Below, piece after piece: positions 1 through 7,300 of a stretch of DNA of 64,000 bases. Location of the stretch: positions 1-64,000 of the forward strand of contig CAVPUC010000003.1 of NCBI GenBank assembly GCA_963708865.1, read 5' to 3'. Positions within the stretch are counted from its first letter, which is position 1, and every line of letters starts with the position of its first letter. The position numbers and the translations under genes are program-made. This DNA is from DAIDKA01 sp963708865 (GTDB taxonomy: Bacteria; Pseudomonadota; Gammaproteobacteria; Steroidobacterales; Steroidobacteraceae). The notes beneath the pieces are model-generated. The model was not told the DNA's origin, searched no databases, and worked only from the letters and a program-made list of their open reading frames with translations.

Positions 1-165
1 CAGTTTCGGTGACTTCGGCGGCGGGAAAGGCTACGAGTCGATACTCAATGCGGGCTCCGGCGTGCGGCAACAGCCAAGGCTGGTGACTTGGACTCCCGAT
101 TCAGTGGGGGTTTCGGCATACGAGTTGGTCGCCGCAGCGTTACGGGTGTGCCCTTCCATATTGAT

Positions 166-217
166 CAAAAAAGTGGAACCAATTCTGGAACCCATAGGCT
201 CTAAAAAGTGGAACCCA
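166..217. repeat. Possible IS21-like terminal repeats
   Basis: The motif (A)AAAGTGGAACC occurs twice (about 168-179 and 203-214), with a third variant CTGGAACCC about 185-193 between them. Read on the minus strand this gives spaced GGTTCCACTTTTT blocks. Multiple spaced terminal repeats of this kind are seen at IS21-family ends, but no istA or istB is present here, so at most this is the terminus of an element lying to the left. Positions 1-165 hold no gene I recognise; one frame is open from the window edge to 265 but its product is unfamiliar. Confidence 0.3.
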
Positions 218-253
218 AGGGGCATACGGGGTAAAAAACTTCAATGGAATCAT

Positions 254-335
254 TGGTCGGGATGACAGGATTTGAACCTGCGACACCTACGTCCCGAACA
301 CAACCAAACGCCATATATCCAGCTGAGCGAAAACC
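254..335 (-). pseudogene. tRNA-like remnant (degenerate)
   Basis: On the minus strand the segment has a good T-arm (GCAGG TTCAAAT CCTGT), a 3' end CATCCCGACCA, and a D-arm-like GCTCAGCTGGATA. The anticodon arm does not fold cleanly and the 5' bases next to the D-arm cannot pair with CATCCCG, so no acceptor stem forms. It is best read as a decayed tRNA, or a tRNA 3' end left by a past integration, rather than a working gene. A tRNA gene search with pseudogene detection would decide. Confidence 0.45.
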
Positions 336-519
336 AGATCTTATTGAAAATCAAAAACTTGTAGCTCGGGAAGACCCCGGAGAACCCGCCCGGAGTCGCT
401 TAGGATCGACTGCTCGTGGCACTGATTTGGCAGAGATCCGCTATGTCGCGCCCAGCCGGGGCCCCTTTTTCAGCGGGGGCCATCCCTTGAAACTCTACAC
501 ACTGTCCCCATACGTCGTC

Positions 520-666
520 GGTCCGTCAGTGTCGACCACGCATCGGCGTGGGTTGCTCTGAAGGGTCCATGGCGGCGTACGAGCGCCCGGGTCGGTGGTC
601 GTGAAGGCGATGGCCTGAGCGGCTGCGATCCCGATGCTTCGATACCGAAGCGGCGGGTTCAAGACT
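520..666. repeat. 147-bp direct repeat, copy 1
   Basis: Nearly identical to 931-1077. The only clear differences are a 6-nt block (GTACGA here, ACGCTC in copy 2) and two substitutions plus a small change near the right end. Within the copy, CGACCAC (533-539) is complementary to GTGGTCG (595-601), and GCATCGG (540-546) is complementary to CCGATGC (631-637). The two pairings cross, so they could form a pseudoknot or two alternative folds. On the minus strand one frame stays open through the whole repeat. Confidence 0.85.
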
Positions 667-679
667 TGGGGCTCAAGCA

Positions 680-746
680 CGGCCGCCCCCAGCCTTCAAC
701 CCCCAACAAGTTCCGGGAGGCTGGTAAGGGCCTCCAGGGGCGGCCG
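680..746. other. Strong imperfect hairpin between the two repeats
   Basis: CGGCCGCCCC (680-689) pairs perfectly with GGGGCGGCCG (737-746). Inside, CAGCCT (690-695) pairs with AGGCTG (718-723), leaving a 13-nt bulge on the right side and a 22-nt loop. There is no T-run after the stem, so it is not a typical terminator. It is a good candidate for a structural domain of an RT-associated RNA. Confidence 0.6.
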
Positions 747-930
747 GTTGGCGACGATGCAGACACGGGGACTCGGTCGCGCGGTGAACGCCGTGCGGGC
801 GGAAGGCTTGGGAAGCGGGTGGCCTTCGCTTTTCGTGTTGCAGTCGTTCTAGCCATTTTCTGCGGCAGCAATGCTTGGCATCTGGAGGGACGGATGGAAT
901 ATGTTAAATCGAAATGGGCGCACCCGTCGG

Positions 931-1077
931 GGTCCGTCAGTGTCGACCACGCATCGGCGTGGGTTGCTCTGAAGGGTCCATGGCGGCACGCTCGCGCCCG
1001 GGTCGGTGGTCGTGAAGGCGATGGCCTGAGCGGCTGCGATCCCGATGCTTCGATAACGTAGCGGCGGGTTCAAAGAC
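931..1077. repeat. 147-bp direct repeat, copy 2
   Basis: Second copy of the repeat at 520-666, in the same orientation and ending about 65 bp before the RT start codon. Conservation over the full length except one 6-nt block suggests recent duplication or selection on structure. As in copy 1, the complementary strand is open in one frame across the unit, with the same deduced peptide except at the variable block. Confidence 0.85.
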
Positions 1078-1141
1078 GTTTACGCGCGCTGGTGGGGGTC
1101 TTACCGGAAGCCTGCGTCATACAGCTTAAGGGACGAGCACG

Positions 1142-2344
1142 TTGAGATCGGCGCTCCTGTGGATCTCCGGCACCGGCTCGCTGCAAAGCGCTTGGGGCTC
1201 GATGCTCTCGAATGCGAGCCCCAGATCTCGAAAATCCGCCGGCGTGGATCAGGAGACCCTGATCGATTTCGACCGAAATCCAACTGCCGGGTGCCGCGCA
1301 CTCATGCAAGGCATGCGCGGCCCGAGCGGGTACGAGTTTTCGGCACTCCGCGCGATTCCAATTCCAAAAGACAACGGCAAGTACCGAATTATCTGCGTGC
1401 CCACAGTGAGGGATCGCATCGTTCAGCGCGCGATCAATGCATTTCTCGCGAAGGATGACCGATGCGGGCTCGCCAACGACGTCAGCTACGGCTTTATACC
1501 GAATCGATCTGTAAAGAAGGCTGTTGCTCGCGCCCGCGAACTGCGCCGCGAGAAGAACTGGGTCTACAAAACCGACATCACAACGTTTTTCGACTCCGTC
1601 GACAGGGGTGTGCTGGAGGGCAGCATCCGACGCCATGTCAGGGACCGCTCATTGCATCCTATATTGACGGCGGCCGGTCGCTGCGAGATCGACAAACCGA
1701 CGAGCTCCATTGCAAAGAGAATCCGCGAGGCGGGAATAAGGGAGGGGCGTGGCATCCGGCAGGGGATGCCACTGTCACCGTTCTTTGCAAATCTGCTCCT
1801 GAAGAACTTTGACCGCGCGATCCAACGAGCCGGTATCCCGATGGTGCGCTACGCCGATGATCTGATCTGTCTTGCGACATCACAGGGTGAATGTCAGGCA
1901 ATTCACCAATCGGTGGTTGCAGCCTTGGCAAAGGAAGGGCTCACAGTCCCTGACATTGGGCCTCTGTCCAAGACCAGGATTTACGAGCCCGATGAACCGG
2001 CTGAGTTTCTGGGCCTGCAGCTGAGACCCCAAACAGGGGACTATGTGCTTGAGGTGCCCGCCCAACAGACCTTGAAAATATGCCAACGCATATCGGACTT
2101 CGCCGCCGTGGATTCACCCGAAAACCGGGGAATAACTATCACCGGTTTCAATAACAGATTGGAGGGCGTGATCGCAGGATACGTAGGCGCTTACGAGTTT
2201 GCCCACAATTCAAAGCACTTCGAGGAAGCGTTAGAGGATGCGCGCCGGAAAGCCGTAAAGCAGATCATCAAGCGAATGCTGAAACTCGAAGTGGACTCAT
2301 TGGACGCCGACGGGCGGCAATTTCTCGGCATTCCTGATGGATGA
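1142..2344 (+). CDS. Stand-alone reverse transcriptase (retron/DRT/group II-like)
   Basis: A 400-residue RNA-directed DNA polymerase with an almost complete RT palm-finger core and nothing else large attached. Visible blocks: YGFIPNRS (116-123), the first catalytic Asp in KTDITTFFDSVD (145), GIRQGMPLSPFFANLL (204-219), the catalytic YADD (237-240) and the EFLGLQL block (about 288-294). The maturase, HNH and En domains of mobile group II intron proteins are absent, which fits the retron, Abi or unknown-group (DRT) RTs used in phage defence. The C-terminal 80 residues are basic and helical with no domain I can name. The start is TTG at 1142: an in-frame TAA lies at 1127, AAGGGA sits about 8 nt upstream, and the alternative ATG at 1202 would remove the conserved first helix. 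Subfamily not assignable by eye. Confidence 0.85.
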   Translation: MRSALLWISGTGSLQSAWGSMLSNASPRSRKSAGVDQETLIDFDRNPTAGCRALMQGMRGPSGYEFSALRAIPIPKDNGKYRIICVPTVRDRIVQRAINAFLAKDDRCGLANDVSYGFIPNRSVKKAVARARELRREKNWVYKTDITTFFDSVDRGVLEGSIRRHVRDRSLHPILTAAGRCEIDKPTSSIAKRIREAGIREGRGIRQGMPLSPFFANLLLKNFDRAIQRAGIPMVRYADDLICLATSQGECQAIHQSVVAALAKEGLTVPDIGPLSKTRIYEPDEPAEFLGLQLRPQTGDYVLEVPAQQTLKICQRISDFAAVDSPENRGITITGFNNRLEGVIAGYVGAYEFAHNSKHFEEALEDARRKAVKQIIKRMLKLEVDSLDADGRQFLGIPDG

Positions 2345-2641
2345 CTGCCGACATGCGTTCGCTCGGAAATGCTGCGGTGGTTCGGCGGATCGTTCAATTG
2401 ACTTGATGCCGACCCTGGATTGCGAGTTCGCCAGGCAGAGGCCAGTTCCGCTTAAGCCAGTTCGCGCTTCAGCCCAACGCTCGGCTTGGGTAATGGGCCA
2501 GATCTGATCGCACGTGGCGCACATGCAATTAATCGGACGTCCAGTACGCAGCAAATCCAGCAACTCGACTCGAAGGAATGGAACAACCCTTGAGTCATTA
2601 CACCGTGGGCATCTGGACGAAATGTAAGTCTTATCGAGCAC
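2297..2641 (-). CDS. Small zinc-ribbon protein with run-on C-terminus
   Basis: The first 55 residues contain two CxxC pairs (CPRC and CATC) around an amphipathic stretch, a classic zinc ribbon. The protein is clearly paralogous to the 64-residue product at 29512-29706: both share ISS-CP-C, an ELL-LLR helix, C-C, and W followed by a T-ER motif. The partner stops about nine residues after that motif, whereas this one runs on for about 55 unrelated residues and overlaps the RT 3' end tail-to-tail by 48 bp. The tail may be read-through after loss of the original stop. Like its paralogue it lies just downstream of a tRNA on the same strand. Function unknown. Confidence 0.55.
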   Translation of the reverse strand: MLDKTYISSRCPRCNDSRVVPFLRVELLDLLRTGRPINCMCATCDQIWPITQAERWAEARTGLSGTGLCLANSQSRVGIKSIERSAEPPQHFRANACRQSSIRNAEKLPPVGVQ

Positions 2642-2867
2642 GCGTGACGGCGGATTCTCCGTTGCAGCGGTTACTTTGCGTCGGCCTTATCGCCACGGCA
2701 ATCCCCCTTCAGTCCAGCGCCGTGCGAAGCACGTGCAGCATGACCCGTCCAAAGCAATCCATGGCCGTCCATGGGCAGCTCGAACGTTACTGCTACCATA
2801 CTGCTACCAGCGGGCCATTCTAAGGAAGGCCGGGGGTGGCCGGTATTGCATAAGCGATTGATTTTTA
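2642..2867. other. Spacer between zinc-ribbon gene and tRNA-Asn
   Basis: No gene recognised. It holds two direct copies of ACTGCTACCA (2789-2798 and 2800-2809), 60-80 bp from the tRNA-Asn 3' end. Spaced 10-bp direct repeats next to a tRNA 3' end are typical of tyrosine-integrase arm-type sites, so this may be the scar of a former element. No matching second tRNA-Asn 3' fragment was seen in the window. Confidence 0.35.
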
Positions 2868-2942
2868 TGGCTCCCCGGGTTGGAATCGAACCAACGACCA
2901 ACGGATTAACAGTCCGACGCTCTACCGCTGAGCTACCGAGGA
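2868..2942 (-). tRNA. tRNA-Asn (GTT)
   Basis: A full cloverleaf on the minus strand. The acceptor TCCTCGG pairs with CCGGGGA (one T-G wobble), the D-arm is GCTC...GAGC, the anticodon stem is CGGAC/GTCCG-like with loop CTGTTAA giving anticodon GTT, the T-arm is intact, and CCA is encoded. It reads AAC/AAU codons. Confidence 0.95.
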
Positions 2943-3033
2943 ACACATAGGTGAAATCGAAGAGCGGCGGATTTTGCTGACGCCGCGCCCCGCCGTCAAG
3001 CAACCCGCTCCCATTGGCCCGAGCGCTGATTCC

Positions 3034-4257
3034 TCAACCCGTCGCGGCGAGCGGCGCCTGTCCGGCCGGGACCCCGCCGGTGATCACGCGCCGCATCCGC
3101 TCCAGCGCCTGCTCGAGCGTCTGCATGCTGCAGGCGAAGGACAGGCGGATATGACCGGGAGCACCGAAACCGGCACCGGGAACGACCGCAACACCGCCTT
3201 GTGCGAGCAGCAGTTCGGCAAATTCACCATCTTCACGGCAGCCCAGGCTGGCCATGGCTTTGCTCACATCCGCGAAGGCGTAGAAGGTGCCGGCGCCGGG
3301 TATGCACGACACGCCCGGCAGGGCGTTCAGACCCTCCACGATGAAATCATGGCGCGCCTTGAACGCATCGTTCATCTTGGCCACGCAGGCCTGGTCACCG
3401 TTGAGTGCCGCAGTGGCCGCTTTTTGCGAAATACTGGAGGCGTTGGAGGTCGACTGGCCCTGGATGGTAGACATCGCGGTGATGATCTCGCGCGGTCCGC
3501 CGCAATAGCCGATGCGCCAGCCGGTCATGGCATAGCCCTTCGAGACGCCATTGATCGTGACGGTGCGATGATAGAGCTCCGGCATTGCCGTCAGCAGACT
3601 GCAGAACGGTTCCGAATCCCAGAAGATCTTCTCGTACATGTCATCAGTGCCGATGACGATACGCGGGTGGTTCAGCAGCACCTCACCCAGCGCGCGCAGT
3701 TCGGAGCGCGTGTAGGCGGCGCCCGTGGGATTGCAGGGGCTGTTCAGCAGCACGAGCTTGGTCTTTGGCGTAATCGAGGTGGCCAGCTGCCGAGGTGTGA
3801 TCTTGTAGCCTTGCGCTGCGCCGGCAAACGGCATTACCGGCAGGCCGTCGGAGAGCAGCACCATGTCCGGGTAGGAGACCCAGTAGGGCGCAGGAATGAC
3901 GCATTCATCACCCGGATCCAGGATCGCCATGCACAGGTTGTACAGCGTCTGCTTGGCGCCGCTCGACACCAGGATCTGCGGTCGCTCGTATTCAATGCCG
4001 TTATCGCGCTTGAACTTGGCGATGATGGCGTCCTTCAACTCATTGGTGCCATCGACATTGGTATAGCGCGTGAAGCCCCCATTGATGGCATCGATGCCCG
4101 CCTGCGCAATATGCACCGGCGTATCGAAGTCCGGCTCGCCAGCGCCGAGACCGATGACATCGTGACCCTCCGCCTTGAGACGCGCGGCGCGTGCGGTAAC
4201 GGCCAGAGTGGGCGAGGGCTTGACGCGCTGGACGCGTCGTGAAACTGGTAGGCTCAT
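3034..4257 (-). CDS. Aspartate/aromatic aminotransferase, class I
   Basis: A 407-residue fold-type I PLP enzyme that moves amino groups between aspartate (or another amino acid) and 2-oxoglutarate in the cytoplasm. Visible motifs are the substrate-binding GAGEPDFDTP near residue 40, NSPCNPTGA near 170, the PLP-lysine motif NGVSKGYAMTGWRIGY near 240, and the C-terminal substrate arginine in IRLSFACS. Length and motif spacing match the thermophile/proteobacterial AspC (1-gamma) subgroup. It is divergent from uvrB, with about 105 bp holding both promoters. Whether it favours aspartate or another substrate cannot be told from sequence alone. Confidence 0.9.
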   Translation of the reverse strand: MSLPVSRRVQRVKPSPTLAVTARAARLKAEGHDVIGLGAGEPDFDTPVHIAQAGIDAINGGFTRYTNVDGTNELKDAIIAKFKRDNGIEYERPQILVSSGAKQTLYNLCMAILDPGDECVIPAPYWVSYPDMVLLSDGLPVMPFAGAAQGYKITPRQLATSITPKTKLVLLNSPCNPTGAAYTRSELRALGEVLLNHPRIVIGTDDMYEKIFWDSEPFCSLLTAMPELYHRTVTINGVSKGYAMTGWRIGYCGGPREIITAMSTIQGQSTSNASSISQKAATAALNGDQACVAKMNDAFKARHDFIVEGLNALPGVSCIPGAGTFYAFADVSKAMASLGCREDGEFAELLLAQGGVAVVPGAGFGAPGHIRLSFACSMQTLEQALERMRRVITGGVPAGQAPLAATG

Positions 4258-4363
4258 GGAATCCTGAGGGCATCGCGGGAGGAAGGGGGCCCACGTATAT
4301 TACGGGATTGCGTCCGCGGCCACCAATCCGGCCGCTGTCTGCGATCCACATCCGGGAACTACG

Positions 4364-7300
4364 ATGGAACGCTTGCCGTTCAAACTCCAATCTGATTACC
4401 AGCCGGCGGGCGACCAACCCCAAGCCATCGAAAAACTTTACGATGGACTGACAAGTGGTTTAGCGCATCAGACGCTGCTGGGCGTCACCGGATCGGGCAA
4501 AAGCATCGGCTACGATGATCCGATTTATCTCGTGGAACATGGGCTTGGCACCTCAACGCCGAAACTCGTTAAGGCGGGGCCCTTCATTGACTCGTTGATG
4601 CGGACACATGGTCTGGAGTCCCCTCAGGCGGGCACCGAGCGCTACACCTGTGCGGATACCGCTTACTCCACGGTCGCATTCGATCCGCTGCGCGGTGCGA
4701 CCGGCACGTTCCGCGTGAGTGCCTTCCTGCGCCATGAGGCGCCAGCTGCGATGTTCCGCCTGACGACTCGATGCGGACGCAGTATCACGCTGACCGGGGA
4801 TCACAATTTGTGGGTGCTTCGGGATGGCATGCCGGAGCTCATCCGGACGGCCGATGCCAGGCGGTCGGATTACTTGCCTGCGCCACTGTCCCTGGACTGC
4901 CTTGAGGATCTGCGCGAGCTGGATGTGCTGCCATATCTGCGGGACACGGGGCTGTTCGTGCAGGCTGAGGAGCCAATTCTCCGCTACGTTGCCGCGGGTG
5001 GCGGGGGTCAGTTCGAAAGCACATTGAATGCCTGCAATGTGGGCGCGCGTAGCAAGCTGTATGCAATGCGGGCCGGTATACGCGGCAAAGGCTTGAGGAT
5101 TCGCCACTATCTGCGATTGTTGGCGGACACCGATGGTCTTGGAGGGCGCGTCGTGTCAGCGGCAGTGCGGGTAACCGGCCAGAAGCTGGCCTGCGGGCTG
5201 CCGGCACGGTTGCCGCTCTCGGAAGCCGTGCTGGCGTTGTTCGGCTATTACGTCGCTGAGGGTAATTCGCAGTCGAGATTTTTCATTCTGGCAAATCGTC
5301 ACCCGGTCATTCGGTCGAGAATCGAACAGGCTCTCGATGAGCTGGGCATGCCGTTTTTCGTTAAGCCGTCCTCAGACTATCAGATTTCTTCAACGGCCCT
5401 GACGACCTTGCTGGCCACCTTGTGCGGAAAAACCGCTGGGCAAAAGCGCCTGCCCGATTTCTGGACGCGGCTGTCGAAGCGATCGCTCGGAACTCTGCTG
5501 CGTGCTTATTTCGATGGGGATGGCACGGTCGAAAAGAACGGCGAGGTCACGGCAACAAGCAAGAGTACTGAGCTGGCGTCGAACCTCAGCTACGCATTGA
5601 TGCGTTTCGGCATTCATGCGCGATTGCGTCGCGTATTCAAGCGCGCAACCAATAGCGCACACCCCGGAGACAATTATGTGACCGTGGTGATCTCTGGCCA
5701 AGGTGATCTGCGGCGTTACGAGCAGGGTATTGGCTTTTACCATCCGGAGAAACAATCCAAGCTCGCGCAGTTGTTGGAACGCGAGGGGAATACCAATGTT
5801 GATGTCATTCCGCTGCCACCGGGATCGCTCAAGGCGCTGCGGCAGGGTCTGGGGCTGACACAGCAACAGCTTGCCACTATGGCCGGATGTACCCGCGGCA
5901 TGGTGCGCGCACTGGAGCACCGCCGGCGCCGGCCGAGCCGTTCGCTCGTGGGGCGTCTGCTCGATGCCCTGGCCGGCCACAGCCGGCAACTGACCGTCAC
6001 GAGCGTTCAGTGGTGGAGCGAGTGGCGGACGCTTCGCGGCCTGACTTTGGTGCGGTGGACGCGGATCCGGGCCGTGCGTCCCATCGAGTATCCCCATCCT
6101 TACGTGTACGATCTTTCGGTGCCGGGGCCCGAGACCTTTTTGGCGGGAAGCGGCGGGGCTTTTGTACACAACACCTTCACGGTAGCCTCCGTTATCGAGC
6201 GCGTGCAGCGCCCGACGATCGTGCTGGCGCACAACAAGACGCTCGCCGCGCAGCTGTACGGGGAATTTCGTGAATTCTTTCCGAACAATGCTGTGGAATA
6301 CTTTGTTTCCTATTACGACTACTACCAGCCCGAAGCCTACGTTCCTTCCACCGACACCTATATAGAGAAGGACTCCTCGATCAACGAGCACATCGAGCAG
6401 ATGCGCCTGTCGGCTACCAAGGCGCTGCTCGAGCGCTCGGATGCCATCATCGTCGCCACGGTATCGGCGATTTACGGCTTAGGCGACCCGCAGGCGTACC
6501 TGTCCATGGTGCTGCATATCTCGCGGGGGGACCGCATCGATCAGCGCCGGCTGCTGCGCCGCCTGGCGGATATGCAGTACACCCGCAATGAACTGGACCT
6601 GACTCAGGGCACCTACCGCGTCCGCGGGGATGTCGTGGACGTATTTCCTGCCGAGTCGAGCCGCGAGGCGGTGCGGATCGAGCTGTTCGACGACACCATT
6701 GATTCGATATCGATTTTTGATCCGTTGACCGGCCAGGTGATGCGCAAGGTGCCGCGTTTCACTATCTATCCCGGAACCCATTACGTGACGCCCCGCGACC
6801 GGCTGATCGGCGCGGTCGACCAGATCCGCGAGGATCTGCGCATCCGCCTGGCGCAGCTGCGCGATACCGGCAAGCTCCTTGAGGCCCAGCGGCTGCAGCA
6901 GCGCACCATGTTCGATATGGAAATGATGCAGGAGGTCGGTTACTGCGCCGGCATCGAGAACTATTCGCGCTATCTGTCGGGGCGTCAGCCGGGCGATCCG
7001 CCGCCTTGCCTGTTTGACTATCTGCCGCCCGACTCCCTGCTGATTGTCGATGAAAGCCATCAGACGATCCCGCAGCTCGGCGCCATGTACAAAGGCGACC
7101 GCTCGCGCAAGGAAACCCTGGTCGAGTATGGTTTCCGGCTGCCCTCGGCGCTCGACAACCGACCCTTGAAGTTCGAGGAGTGGGAGCAGGCCGCGCCGCA
7201 AATGATTTTCGTCTCGGCCACCCCCGGCTCCTATGAGAAGTCGCACTCGGCCCAGGTGGTCGAGCAGGTCGTGCGGCCCACGGGCCTCATCGACCCGCAG

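Larger units (their letters stand above)
345..1141. other. Non-coding, repeat-rich region upstream of the RT
   Basis: About 800 bp with no convincing protein gene, ending at the TTG start of the reverse transcriptase. It contains two near-identical 147-bp direct repeats, a strong hairpin between them (680-746) and a smaller GC hairpin (460-465 with 476-481). Reverse transcriptases of bacterial defence systems and retrons are usually preceded by a structured non-coding RNA, so this region is the natural place for the RT template or partner RNA. The transcript itself is inferred, not shown. Confidence 0.5.

Noticed and set aside
495..680. Minus-strand open frames over the direct repeats as protein genes
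   Set aside because: They follow only from the repeat, lack ribosome sites and have no protein-like conservation beyond the DNA identity. Kept only as a note on the repeat.
666..1061. 131-residue plus-strand frame between and over the repeats
   Set aside because: Composition is low-quality and it runs across the hairpin and repeat copy 2; no ribosome site.
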